Source: Cellvibrio sp. KY-GH-1 (GTDB taxonomy: Bacteria; Pseudomonadota; Gammaproteobacteria; Pseudomonadales; Cellvibrionaceae). Taken from it: a DNA stretch of 64,000 nt. Positions 33,381 to 42,062 of this stretch are shown here, one piece after another. Within the stretch, counting starts at the first letter, position 1. Each line of letters opens with the position of its first letter. The DNA lies in assembly GCF_008806975.1 (NCBI RefSeq), contig NZ_CP031728.1:3927501-3991500 (forward strand), written 5' to 3'. The notes under the pieces are model-generated. The model saw only the letters and a list, made by a program, of their open reading frames with translations. It searched no databases and was not told the origin of the DNA. The position numbers and the translations under genes are program-made.

Positions 33381-33396
33381 GGCCCCCGCGGGGGCC
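33381..33396. repeat. Perfect 16-bp GC palindrome between atpD and atpC
   Basis: GGCCCCCGCGGGGGCC is an uninterrupted self-complementary 16-mer, eight bases after the atpD stop. In RNA it would fold as a tight hairpin. With no T run it looks like a processing or stability element and not a terminator. Confidence 0.6.
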
Positions 33397-33439
33397 GCTG
33401 CTTGACTCTGGATTAACGCGAGATAACAGAGACTGAAAC

Positions 33440-33865
33440 ATGGCCATGACTCTTCAATGCGATATCGTCAGTGCTGAGCGTGAAATATTCTCCGGCCTGG
33501 TAGAGATGGTAATCACTACCGGTAGCCTGGGTGAAGTAGGTATTGCCTACGGTCACGCCCCGCTCTTGACCGGTATCAAGCCAGGTCCTGTGCGTCTGAT
33601 TAAACAAGGTGGTGCTGAGGAAATTTTCTTCGTTTCCGGTGGCTATCTTGAAGTTCAGCCCTACCATGTCACCGTGCTGGCGGATACCGCTTTGCGCGCC
33701 GACGATATGGATGAAGCTGCAGCTTTGGAAGCACAGCAATTAGCGCAACAACAACTGGCAGATCAATCGAGCGAGATCGACTTCCAGCGCGCCGCCGCCC
33801 AATTGGCAGAAGCTGCTGCCCAATTGCGTACTTTGCAAGCTATCAAAAGAAAAGCTGGCAAATAA
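33440..33865 (+). CDS. atpC: ATP synthase F1 subunit epsilon
   Basis: The 141-residue protein has an N-terminal beta-barrel ([40 protein letters not shown]) and a C-terminal two-helix region that can inhibit ATP hydrolysis. It is the last gene of the atp operon and is followed 26 bases later by a strong terminator. Confidence 0.97.
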   Translation: MAMTLQCDIVSAEREIFSGLVEMVITTGSLGEVGIAYGHAPLLTGIKPGPVRLIKQGGAEEIFFVSGGYLEVQPYHVTVLADTALRADDMDEAAALEAQQLAQQQLADQSSEIDFQRAAAQLAEAAAQLRTLQAIKRKAGK

Positions 33866-33891
33866 GCGGAACAACGCAGTGTTGATGTGAT

Positions 33892-33923
33892 AAAAAAGGC
33901 GACTTTCGAGTCGCCTTTTTTTT
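33892..33923 (+). terminator. Terminator of the atp operon
   Basis: GGCGACT-ttcg-AGTCGCC, preceded by A6 and followed by T8. The UUCG tetraloop makes it especially stable. Confidence 0.9.
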
Positions 33924-33947
33924 GCGACCGTTTATAGAGAAGGAATC

Positions 33948-34271
33948 ATGATAGCGAACACCCCTGTCCCTCCTTATTACGCGGTTATCTTTACCACCCT
34001 TAGGCGCGAAGGAGACTTTGGCTACGCTGAAATGGCGGCGAAAATATTGGATCTCGCTAAACGCCAACCTGGGTTCTTAGGGGTAGAAGCCGCACGCAAT
34101 GAGCTGGGAGTTAGTGTTTCTTATTGGTCAGATTTGGACTCTATCCGCCAATGGAAAAACCAGTTCGATCATCAATTAGCGCAACAATTGGGGCGAGAGC
34201 GGTGGTACAGCGCTTATAAAACCCGTATCGCCAAAGTAGAGCGCGACTACAGTTTTGAATTCAACGATTAA
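33948..34271 (+). CDS. Antibiotic biosynthesis monooxygenase-fold protein
   Basis: The 107-residue protein has the ABM dimeric ferredoxin-like fold pattern: YYAVIFTTLR, GYAEMAAKILDLAKRQPGFLGVEAAR, ISVSYW-type WSDLDSIRQWKNQFDHQLAQ and a C-terminal VERDYSFEF strand. Despite the name, most such stand-alone proteins are quinone- or heme-handling or of unknown role. AAGGA is upstream of the ATG. It ends 19 bases before glmU and is probably cotranscribed with it. Confidence 0.8.
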   Translation: MIANTPVPPYYAVIFTTLRREGDFGYAEMAAKILDLAKRQPGFLGVEAARNELGVSVSYWSDLDSIRQWKNQFDHQLAQQLGRERWYSAYKTRIAKVERDYSFEFND

Positions 34272-34290
34272 TAAATTCAGGGAATTTTTT

Positions 34291-35652
34291 ATGCTCGACA
34301 TTCTTGTTCTCGCCGCCGGTAAAGGCACACGCATGCGCTCGGACTTGCCCAAGGTGTTACACCCGGTAGGCGGCAAAGCGCTGGTGCAGCATGTGGTGGA
34401 TACCGCACGTCAGGTAGGTGGTGACCAGATTTTGATTATCGTCGGCCATGGTGCGGAAAAAGTGCAGCAACAAATGGCCGCGCCCGATGTGCAATTTGTA
34501 TTGCAAGCGCAACAGCTGGGTACCGGTCATGCGGTACAGCAGGCGTTACCACAGCTGCGCAATGATGCGACTGTGTTAATTCTCTACGGCGACGTCCCGC
34601 TCACCCGCGCTGAAACCCTGCAGAAATTGATTGCCGGTGTTAACGACCAACAAATGGGTCTACTCACCGTCAATATGAATGATCCGGCCGGCTATGGTCG
34701 CATAGTGCGGGATCAAAACAACGCAGTAATCGCCATTGTTGAACACAAGGACGCGAGCGACGAGCAGAAAAAAATTCGCGAAATTAACACCGGAATCATG
34801 GCGGTGAGAGCCAGCCACTTACAAAAATGGTTACCGCAATTGCAAAACAATAATGCCCAGGGCGAATATTACCTCACCGATATTATCGCCATGGCTAAAG
34901 CCGATGGCATAGCCATTCATGTTGAACAACCTGCTGCGGTTGAAGAAGTGGAAGGCATCAACAATCGCCAACAACAGGCGGCGCTGGAGCGCTTCTACCA
35001 AAAACAAAAAGCCAATGAATTGATGGTCGCCGGCGTTACCCTGTTGGATCCCGCGCGCCTGGATATTCGCGGTAACCTAACCGTTGGCCGCGATGTCGTT
35101 ATCGACGTGAATTGTGTGTTTGAAGGTGAAGTGGTGTTGGGTGATGGCGTAGTGATTGAACCCAACTGCGTGATTATCAATAGCAAGATTGGCAACAACA
35201 CTCACATCAAAGCCTTTAGCCATATTGAAGAATCAGTCATGGCGGCAGACTGCGATATAGGCCCTTACGCGCGCTTGCGTCCGGGTACCGATTTGGCCGA
35301 TAAAGTCAAAATCGGCAACTTTGTCGAAACGAAAAAAGCCGTGATCGCCAAAGGCAGTAAAGTGAATCACCTCAGCTATATCGGCGATGCCAAAGTCGGG
35401 AGTAAAGTGAATGTTGGTGCCGGCACCATCACCTGCAATTACGACGGGGTAAATAAATTCAAAACCGAAATTGGCGATAACGCCTTTATCGGCTCCAACT
35501 CGGCGTTAGTGGCACCGGTAAAAATCGGCGCTGGTGCAACAGTGGGTGCCGGTTCAATTATCACTAAGGATGTTGAAGCCACTGAACTAGCCATCGCGCG
35601 CGCGAAACAGCGCAATATCCAAGGTTGGGAACGGCCCACCAAGAAAAGCTAA
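34291..35652 (+). CDS. glmU: Bifunctional UDP-N-acetylglucosamine pyrophosphorylase / GlcN-1-P acetyltransferase
   Basis: About 453 residues. The N-terminal nucleotidyltransferase domain has LAAGKGTRMRSDLPKV, and the C-terminal left-handed beta-helix acetyltransferase has the hexapeptide pattern (VNVGAGTITCNYDGVNKFKT). It makes UDP-GlcNAc for peptidoglycan and lipopolysaccharide. The ATG at 34291 gives the family start MLDILVLAAGKG, with AGGGAA upstream; the frame upstream overlaps the previous gene. It acts downstream of glmS, found 8 kb away. Confidence 0.98.
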   Translation: MLDILVLAAGKGTRMRSDLPKVLHPVGGKALVQHVVDTARQVGGDQILIIVGHGAEKVQQQMAAPDVQFVLQAQQLGTGHAVQQALPQLRNDATVLILYGDVPLTRAETLQKLIAGVNDQQMGLLTVNMNDPAGYGRIVRDQNNAVIAIVEHKDASDEQKKIREINTGIMAVRASHLQKWLPQLQNNNAQGEYYLTDIIAMAKADGIAIHVEQPAAVEEVEGINNRQQQAALERFYQKQKANELMVAGVTLLDPARLDIRGNLTVGRDVVIDVNCVFEGEVVLGDGVVIEPNCVIINSKIGNNTHIKAFSHIEESVMAADCDIGPYARLRPGTDLADKVKIGNFVETKKAVIAKGSKVNHLSYIGDAKVGSKVNVGAGTITCNYDGVNKFKTEIGDNAFIGSNSALVAPVKIGAGATVGAGSIITKDVEATELAIARAKQRNIQGWERPTKKS

Positions 35653-35655
35653 TTG

Positions 35656-35683
35656 ACGGGGCCAAGTGCCCCGTTTGCTTTTT
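35656..35683 (+). terminator. Terminator after glmU
   Basis: ACGGGGC-caagt-GCCCCGT followed by TTGCTTTTT, immediately after the glmU stop. Confidence 0.8.
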
Positions 35684-35802
35684 GAGGGCCATCAAAAGGG
35701 AAAATGAGTAAAGTTATAAAAAGGCCCTGGTAAATTGGTGTAGATGACGATTGGAACCGTTATTATTCGGCAATTAAATCAGATAATTAATAAGAGCGAT
35801 TT

Positions 35803-37893
35803 ATGAGCCAGACCAAATTCCCGTTATCCAAACTATTTATCGGCCTGACCCTGACCGGATTAATCACTGCCTGCGGCGGCGGCGGTGGCGGTGGTGGTTC
35901 AGGGAATGTAAAACCGAGTTCCACACCGTTGGCCAGTTCGAGCAAAGCGCCGGCAACTTCGTCAACGGCAATGACTTCCTCCGCAACGCCTGCTTCTTCG
36001 TCCGTGGCTCCGGCAACCAGTTCCTCGGTTGTTGCCTCGTCGGCAGGTGGATTGAACATCTCTAAATTTATTACGGTAGATCAGTTTGGTTATCTACCGA
36101 ATGCAAAAAAAATTGCCGTTTTGCGTGACCCTCAAACCGGTTACGACGCGGCGCAAAGTTTTACTCCCAGTGCGAGCCTAAGCCTGGTGGACGTTACTTC
36201 CGGAACAGTGGTTCTGACTGGTACAGCACAAAGCTGGAACTCGGGTGCGACCCATACAACCTCGGGTGATAAAGTCTGGTGGTTTGATTTTTCCTCGGTC
36301 ACTACGCCCGGAACCTACGCCGTAGTCGATAGCGCACAAAACCTGCGTTCACCCAGCTTCACGATCGGCAGCAATATCTACAAACCGGTATTGCGCCACG
36401 CCTTCCGTACTTTCTTTTACCAGCGCGCCGGCTTCGCCAAAAATCAGCCTTTTGCCGATGCTGGTTGGACCGACAGCGCCAGCCATTTAAAGCCCGGTCA
36501 GGACGCCGAAACGCGCCTTTATGATGTGAACAATAAAACCACCGGTGTCGCGGGTACTGAAAAAGACCTATCAGGCGGCTGGTTCGATGCCGGTGACTTC
36601 AACAAGTACACCAACTGGCACGCTGATTATCTAATCAATCTCCTCCACGCCTATCTGGAAAACCCCGCTGCTTGGGGTGATGACTTTGGCCTGCCGGAGT
36701 CGGCCAATGGCGTGCCGGACATTATCGACGAGATCAAATGGGGCATGGATTGGCTGAAGAAAATGCAGCAAAGCGATGGTTCTGTTCTGTCGATCCAAGG
36801 ATTGAGTCACGCCAGCCCACCCTCCGCTGCCACCGGTCGCAGCTTCTACGGACCGGCAAGTACCTCAGCAACCCTGAGCAGCTCAGCGGCATTTGCGCTG
36901 GGCGCAAAAGTGTTGGGTGATCTGGGAATTAGCGACTACCCCGCTTACGCCGCCGATTTAAAAACCCGCGCTGAAACCGCCTGGACCTGGGCCGATGCTA
37001 ACCCGTCGGTCATTGTGAATAACAATTCCGGGATCTACGCCGGCTTGGGTGCAGGTGATCAGGAAGTGGATAACAATGGCCGCGCCACCAAGAAAACCCG
37101 AGCGGCTATCTACTTGTTTGCAGCTACCGGTGGCGCTGCCTATCAAACTCAGGTCACCGGCAACTATGGCGATAAAGCCAATTGGGTGGATATCTGGAAT
37201 GAAAATGAACTCATGTCATGGCTTTACTACGCCAATCTGAGCAACGCCGATGCGACCCTCGCCAACAAAATTAAAACCCAGTACGCCGGTGCCATGAATG
37301 GCGCCGCGAACTTACCTGCGGTGACCAATAACACTGACGCTTATCGTGTCTATTTAGGTGGAGATGGCAACTTCACCTGGGGCAGCAACCGCTCCATGTC
37401 GCGCAAGGGTACCAGTTTCACCAATCTCATCAGCTACAAAGCCGGCAGCGCAGACGCCACTCAGGTAAACAACGCGGCCCTCGCTTATTTGAATTATCTG
37501 CACGGCACTAACCCGCAGGGCATGGTGTACCTGTCCAACATGTACAGTCTGGGTGTGCACAGCTCGGTCAACGAGTTCTACCACACCTGGTTTACCAACG
37601 GCAGTTCGCAGTGGGACAGAGTCGGTACATCCACTTTTGGTCCGGCGCCCGGGTTCCTGGTGGGTGGCCCCAACCCAACCTACGACTGGGACAGCAACTG
37701 TACTTCGGCCAACCCTAACTCCGGTTGCGGCAGTGCAGCGCCCAATCCACCCAAAGGCCAACCGGCGATGAAAGCCTACCTGGATTTCAACACCAGCTGG
37801 CCACTCAACTCCTGGCAGATCACTGAAAACCACAACGACTATCAGGTCGCCTATCTGCGCCTGTTGTCCAAGTTTGTAAATACAGCAAATTAG
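35803..37893 (+). CDS. GH9 cellulase/endoglucanase lipoprotein
   Basis: The 696-residue protein starts with a lipoprotein signal peptide and lipobox LITAC, then eight glycines and a Ser/Thr/Ala-rich linker to about residue 85. A CelD-N-type immunoglobulin-like domain follows (about 88-190, TVDQFGYLPNAKKIAVL). The GH9 (alpha/alpha)6 catalytic domain has GGWFDAGDFNKYTNW with the catalytic base aspartates, the HGTNPQGMVYLSNMYSLG region and NSWQITENHNDYQVAYL with the acid glutamate. It probably hydrolyses beta-1,4-glucans at the outer membrane. This single-gene unit has no carbohydrate-binding module. It shares the CGGG-polyserine design with the CAP lipoprotein at 6 kb. Confidence 0.92.
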   Translation: MSQTKFPLSKLFIGLTLTGLITACGGGGGGGGSGNVKPSSTPLASSSKAPATSSTAMTSSATPASSSVAPATSSSVVASSAGGLNISKFITVDQFGYLPNAKKIAVLRDPQTGYDAAQSFTPSASLSLVDVTSGTVVLTGTAQSWNSGATHTTSGDKVWWFDFSSVTTPGTYAVVDSAQNLRSPSFTIGSNIYKPVLRHAFRTFFYQRAGFAKNQPFADAGWTDSASHLKPGQDAETRLYDVNNKTTGVAGTEKDLSGGWFDAGDFNKYTNWHADYLINLLHAYLENPAAWGDDFGLPESANGVPDIIDEIKWGMDWLKKMQQSDGSVLSIQGLSHASPPSAATGRSFYGPASTSATLSSSAAFALGAKVLGDLGISDYPAYAADLKTRAETAWTWADANPSVIVNNNSGIYAGLGAGDQEVDNNGRATKKTRAAIYLFAATGGAAYQTQVTGNYGDKANWVDIWNENELMSWLYYANLSNADATLANKIKTQYAGAMNGAANLPAVTNNTDAYRVYLGGDGNFTWGSNRSMSRKGTSFTNLISYKAGSADATQVNNAALAYLNYLHGTNPQGMVYLSNMYSLGVHSSVNEFYHTWFTNGSSQWDRVGTSTFGPAPGFLVGGPNPTYDWDSNCTSANPNSGCGSAAPNPPKGQPAMKAYLDFNTSWPLNSWQITENHNDYQVAYLRLLSKFVNTAN

Positions 37894-37975
37894 TTGTTTG
37901 CGGAGGGCATACCAATGCCCTCCATCTCCCCTCATAATCCCACCCCGGTATTTTGATTTTCCAGTCAGGGCTGAT

Positions 37976-39058
37976 GTGATAGAAACCAGCGTTATCTCCC
38001 ATATTGATTTTTTTATCCGCTACGCCTGTATCGGGCAATTGCTGCTATTGGTCGCGTATCTGTTTTATAGCCCCTATCGCTCGCAATCTACTTTTCGCGC
38101 GCAAATTATTCCGTTGATCCTGGCACTGGGTGTTGCTGCTTATTTACTATTGACCGCGCCTTACTCGCCGCGCCCACAGGGGTTCATCCGCAATATTCTG
38201 TTGATGTTTACCCACACCATGCCGGTATTTTTATGGCTACACGGCCAACAATTATTCGATGACGAATTCAAATTACAGTGCTGGCCAATTCTTGGAAAAG
38301 CAGCTGTGGTGCTATTAGCGGGTTTTTATAGTTATGTTTTCTTGATTCGTGGCGGTGGTGGTTATCTACAAATGACAAGCCATGTTATTGCGTTGGTGTT
38401 TATCGTGCATCTTCTGGCGAGAGTGATTATGACCTGGCGCAATGATTTGGTAGAGCAGCGGCGTGTCGTTCGTTTTTGGTTTGTGTTGCTAGTGGGTTTA
38501 TTTTTTCTGATGCTGGATCTGGTCGAACTCAGTAATACGCGCTTGAATCGTCACCAAATTTTTATGTTGATGAATTCTTCCATATGTTTAATCGGAACCA
38601 GTATTACCGCCGCGTTGCTATTTAGCCGCGCCCTATCAGCAAATCCAGCATTTCTACCAGATACGCCACCAGAGACTCGGCGCTACTCACGTTTGACTGC
38701 GCAAGAAAATGAACTCGCCAAAAAACTACGCCGCTTTATTGAGGATGGCGGTTACTTACAATCAGGTCTCACTATCAGCAAACTGGCTGAGCAATTGAAA
38801 TGCGCGGATCATCATTTGCGTAAACAGATTAACCAATCCCTGGGTTACACCAATTTCAATGCGTTCCTCAATCACTACCGAGTCGACGCGGCGCGCAAGC
38901 GCTTGGTGGAAACATCATTACCCGTACTCACGATTGCGTTGGATGTGGGGTATGGCTCCATCGCTTCTTTTAATCGGGCATTTAAAGAGATAGCAGGAGT
39001 CACGCCGACGGCATACCGAACGCAAGAGCAAAACACGCTTCAGCCTGAAAATAAATGA
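37976..39058 (+). CDS. Membrane-bound AraC-family transcriptional regulator
   Basis: About 360 residues. The first two thirds hold about seven hydrophobic helices (IGQLLLLVAYLFYSPY, IIPLILALGVAAYLLLT, VVRFWFVLLVGLFFLMLDL, ICLIGTSITAALLF). The C-terminal ~100 residues are an AraC double HTH (LTISKLAEQLKCADHHLRKQIN... VLTIALDVGYGSIASFNRAFKEIAGVTPTAYR). I choose GTG 37976 because CAGGG lies 7-8 bases before it; the frame upstream has no ribosome site. Similar 7TM-AraC proteins often sit beside a beta-lactamase-family hydrolase, as here; target and signal are unknown. Confidence 0.82.
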   Translation: MIETSVISHIDFFIRYACIGQLLLLVAYLFYSPYRSQSTFRAQIIPLILALGVAAYLLLTAPYSPRPQGFIRNILLMFTHTMPVFLWLHGQQLFDDEFKLQCWPILGKAAVVLLAGFYSYVFLIRGGGGYLQMTSHVIALVFIVHLLARVIMTWRNDLVEQRRVVRFWFVLLVGLFFLMLDLVELSNTRLNRHQIFMLMNSSICLIGTSITAALLFSRALSANPAFLPDTPPETRRYSRLTAQENELAKKLRRFIEDGGYLQSGLTISKLAEQLKCADHHLRKQINQSLGYTNFNAFLNHYRVDAARKRLVETSLPVLTIALDVGYGSIASFNRAFKEIAGVTPTAYRTQEQNTLQPENK

Positions 39059-39166
39059 ATACTATTGCGCATTTTTAAAATTGATTAGATTTGTTTGAGT
39101 TTGATAAGCCATTTTTCACATCTTCTACCAGAGTGTGTTTTTTAAAACAAACGAGGGTGAAAAATA

Positions 39167-40402
39167 ATGCGCAATGTCTCTTACCAAAAAATTGCCTTGC
39201 TTGCCTTTACCCTGGCATTTATATGGCTGGCCTGGCCGATTTACCAATTCCTCGCCTACGAAGGCAAAGTGCCTATGTGGTTCCCAACCGATATAGCGGC
39301 ACCGGATACTTATCCCCAAACCACCGCGTTTTCCACGCATCCGCAATCCTCAGCCGCGTTGCAATTACTGGCTCAACACCGCGAAAAAATTCATGCTCCG
39401 GCAATCTCTGCTGCCGTGGCGGTGGATGGAAAAATCGTTTGGGCGGGTGCGGTCGGTTGGCAAAATATAGAGCACCAAAAACCCGCGACTGCCAGAACGC
39501 AATTCCGCATTGGCAGCAGTTCCAAACCAGTGACCGCAACCTTGCTGGCCAAATTATTTCAGGAGAGAAAAATAGACTTGGATAAACCCATATCCTTTTA
39601 CGTACCAAATTTACCCAATGCACAGTGGAACACTATTACCCCGCGCCAGCTAGCCTCTCATTCAAGCGGTCTACCCGATTATTTGGATAACTATGGTGAT
39701 CTTTGGGGCATGTACTTTCTCTTTAAACTCGATAAACGCTACACCTCGGTCCGCGAGTCACTCGAGGTGTTTGACGATACCGCGCTGCTATTTGAACCGG
39801 GCAGTCAATTTCACTACACCAGTTTTAATACGGTATTACAAAGCCTGGTGCTTGAAGCGGTCGCGGGTGAACCGTTTCTCAAGGCGATGCGGCGCAGAAT
39901 CTTTAAACCCCTGGAAATGAATTCAACAGGTGTTGAATACGAATTTTCCCAACCTGATTCGCTGGCGACATTTTATTGGAACGACGGCGGAAAATATCCG
40001 GCGTTCCGTCTGGGGCAAACGGTGGACCTAAGCCATAGACTCGCCGGGGGCGGATTCATATCCACCCCCTCGGATATGGTGAAATTGGGGTCAGCCTGGT
40101 TGGATGAAAAATTTATCGCCGCTCAAACCCGCCAAGTCTTTTGGCAACCGCAGAAATTAACGGATGGCTCGGTCAACCCACAAAAATACGCACTCGGCTG
40201 GCGCTGGGCTGAATATGACGATGGCAAAGGCATCATCAAAAATGCCAACCACGGTGGTGTTTCGCGCGGATCACAAAGTTGGTTGATGGTCATTCCTGAA
40301 CAAAAAATGGTGGTCTCCATCATGATCAACGCCAATGTGGAAGAATTCTGGAATTTTGGGCAGGTAAGCATGCCGCTCGCCCGGTTGTTCTTCGAGCATT
40401 AA
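39167..40402 (+). CDS. Beta-lactamase-family serine hydrolase, membrane-anchored
   Basis: The 411-residue protein has an N-terminal hydrophobic anchor (IALLAFTLAFIWLAWPIYQFL) and the class C beta-lactamase/DD-peptidase fold. Motifs are SSSK with the nucleophilic serine and lysine (about residue 111), HYTSFN (YxN type) and NHGGV (HxG in place of KTG). Such proteins include esterases, peptidases and true lactamases; the HxG motif favours an esterase or peptidase. It lies 108 bases after the AraC-type regulator, which may control it. Confidence 0.87.
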   Translation: MRNVSYQKIALLAFTLAFIWLAWPIYQFLAYEGKVPMWFPTDIAAPDTYPQTTAFSTHPQSSAALQLLAQHREKIHAPAISAAVAVDGKIVWAGAVGWQNIEHQKPATARTQFRIGSSSKPVTATLLAKLFQERKIDLDKPISFYVPNLPNAQWNTITPRQLASHSSGLPDYLDNYGDLWGMYFLFKLDKRYTSVRESLEVFDDTALLFEPGSQFHYTSFNTVLQSLVLEAVAGEPFLKAMRRRIFKPLEMNSTGVEYEFSQPDSLATFYWNDGGKYPAFRLGQTVDLSHRLAGGGFISTPSDMVKLGSAWLDEKFIAAQTRQVFWQPQKLTDGSVNPQKYALGWRWAEYDDGKGIIKNANHGGVSRGSQSWLMVIPEQKMVVSIMINANVEEFWNFGQVSMPLARLFFEH

Positions 40403-40488
40403 TTTCTACCCGACCGAATCCAAATCCCCTATTCCCCACGTCTAGAGAGTCAGTGGGTGAGTACATTGATCAAACGGGGATGAAACCT

Positions 40489-41154
40489 ATGAACACCACT
40501 GGCAATCACATTTTGGGTAAGGGTCTGGGAATGCTGGCGATTTTGCTGAGTCTTCCAGCGTTGGCCACCGAGGGCGAACGGCACATAAGCCTGCAGCAGG
40601 ATGTCGCCGCCGCCGAGCGTGTTCGGATTGAAGTGCCGGCGGGTCAGCTGGAGATTGTCGGTATCTCTGGAACAGACGTGATCGCGGAGGTGACCGCGGT
40701 TTGTCATGAGCAAGACGATCGAGCCTGTTTGAAATTGCTAGCGGATCTCGCTTGGCAGAAAAAAACGGGAAGTACCGCTGAATTCATGCTGATGCCTGCC
40801 AGCATTACCGAATTTAACCAGGTGATGCTCAAAGTGAAAATCGGTGTACCGCGCGATAAAGTCTTGGCTGCGCATTTGAGTGCAGGCGAGCTTTCGATTT
40901 CCGATACTAGCGGTTGCCTGAACGCCGACCTCAACGCTGGCCAAATCAATATTACACTTGCGGAAGACCAGCTGGCATCGGCGCAGCTAAGTGCCACGGT
41001 GGGTGATGTGAAGCTCGCAACACCGAAGAATAAACCCGTCTCCGGTCATCGCTCGCTCTTGGTGGGCGCGCAGATAGACTGGAACAAAGGCACCGGCAGC
41101 TGCCACGCCAAGGCCAGTGTGCTCGCAGGGGAAGCCAAACTGACGGTTAATTAG
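40489..41154 (+). CDS. Secreted beta-rich protein, DUF4097-like
   Basis: About 221 residues. A signal peptide (GKGLGMLAILLSLPALATEG) is followed by an all-beta region of short Gly/Asp-rich repeats (AGQLEIVGISG, AGELSISDTSG, AGQINITLAED, VGDVKLATP, AGEAKLTVN). These recall the DUF4097 right-handed beta-helix. One cysteine pair (CHEQDDRAC) is likely a disulphide in the periplasm. The ATG at 40489 has GGGGA 9 bases upstream; a nearby ATG at 40480 is possible. The function is unknown. It stands alone between the serine hydrolase and the DeoR regulator. Confidence 0.65.
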   Translation: MNTTGNHILGKGLGMLAILLSLPALATEGERHISLQQDVAAAERVRIEVPAGQLEIVGISGTDVIAEVTAVCHEQDDRACLKLLADLAWQKKTGSTAEFMLMPASITEFNQVMLKVKIGVPRDKVLAAHLSAGELSISDTSGCLNADLNAGQINITLAEDQLASAQLSATVGDVKLATPKNKPVSGHRSLLVGAQIDWNKGTGSCHAKASVLAGEAKLTVN

Positions 41155-41162
41155 TCAATTAA

Positions 41163-41223
41163 AACTTGCCAATAACTTTCGAACCGCTACAATATCTTTC
41201 AAATCGAAACTTATTGGCAAGTT
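41163..41223. promoter_or_regulatory. Long inverted repeat immediately upstream of the DeoR regulator
   Basis: The arms at 41163-41182 (AACTTGCCAATAACTTTCGA) and 41204-41223 (TCGAAACTTATTGGCAAGTT) pair over 20 bases with one mismatch, separated by 21 bases. The right arm ends 3 bases before the DeoR ATG. It can be two operator half-sites for the DeoR regulator and, in RNA, a hairpin covering the ribosome site. Confidence 0.75.
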
Positions 41224-41226
41224 ATC

Positions 41227-41994
41227 ATGACCAAACGCAACACCCAGCAGCGCCGCCGCGCGATCATTGAACTGCTTAATACCAGTGGTGAAGTGAGTGT
41301 AGAAGCCCTGGCGGAGCAGTTTTCCACCTCGGAAGTCACCATTCGCAAGGACTTGGCCGCGCTTGAGTCCAATGGTTTACTGCTGCGCCGCTACGGTGGA
41401 GCAGTGCCAGTGCCGCAGGAATTGATGACCGATCCGGTCGAAAAAGTTTCAGTTCGTAAGCAAACCATCGCCAAAGCCGCCGCCGCACTTATCCGTGACC
41501 ACAACCGCATTATCCTCGACAGCGGCAGCTCCACTACCGCCGCGCTCCTACCCGAATTGTCTGGCAAGCAGGGTCTGGTGGTAATGACCAACTCCCTCAG
41601 CATCGCCAACGCATTGCGCGAACTGGAAAACGAACCCACGATTCTGATGACCGGCGGCACCTGGGACCCAAAGTCCGAAGGCTTTCAGGGTCAGCTCGCC
41701 GAGCAAATCCTGAGCTCCTACAATTTCGATCAGTTTTTTATCGGCGCTGATGGTTTGGATCTGGAGCGCGGCACAACTACATTTAATGAACTCTATAGCT
41801 TGAGTCGGGTGATGGCGGAAGTCGCGCGCGAAGTCATCGTCATGGCCGAGTCCGATAAGATTGGCCGCAAAATCCACAACCTGGAATTGCCTTGGAGTGC
41901 CATCAAAGTGCTAGTCACAGACGCCGGTATTGATCCGAAAGACAAACAAACATTAGAACAACAGGGTGTGCAAGTGATTTGCGCAACTCATTAA
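41227..41994 (+). CDS. DeoR-family regulator, probably of amino-sugar metabolism
   Basis: This 255-residue protein has an N-terminal winged HTH (VSVEALAEQFSTSEVTIRKDLAALESNGLLLRRYGGA) and a DeoR C-terminal sugar-phosphate sensor domain (LDSGSSTTAALL, TGGTW, FIGADGLDLERGTTTFNE, MAESDKIGRK). It ends 68 bases before glmS, and a DeoR regulator before glmS is common in pseudomonads and relatives. It likely senses an amino-sugar phosphate and controls glmS and itself. There is no clear ribosome site before its ATG, only the inverted-repeat arm. Confidence 0.87.
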   Translation: MTKRNTQQRRRAIIELLNTSGEVSVEALAEQFSTSEVTIRKDLAALESNGLLLRRYGGAVPVPQELMTDPVEKVSVRKQTIAKAAAALIRDHNRIILDSGSSTTAALLPELSGKQGLVVMTNSLSIANALRELENEPTILMTGGTWDPKSEGFQGQLAEQILSSYNFDQFFIGADGLDLERGTTTFNELYSLSRVMAEVAREVIVMAESDKIGRKIHNLELPWSAIKVLVTDAGIDPKDKQTLEQQGVQVICATH

Positions 41995-42062
41995 AAGCCC
42001 AAGACCAGATTCAAATTCGTAAAAAATTATTTACAACTACTAAACAGCTCAAGGAGTAAATC

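Noticed and set aside
37354..37935. Minus-strand open frame opposite the GH9 gene
   Set aside because: It is inside a well-supported coding region and has no motif.
39091..39585. Plus-strand frame overlapping the serine hydrolase start
   Set aside because: It overlaps the signal anchor and SSSK region of the real gene in another frame.
42003..42062. Possible glmS ribozyme or riboswitch upstream of glmS
   Set aside because: The gap is only 68 bases and shows no ribozyme core; that element belongs to Firmicutes.
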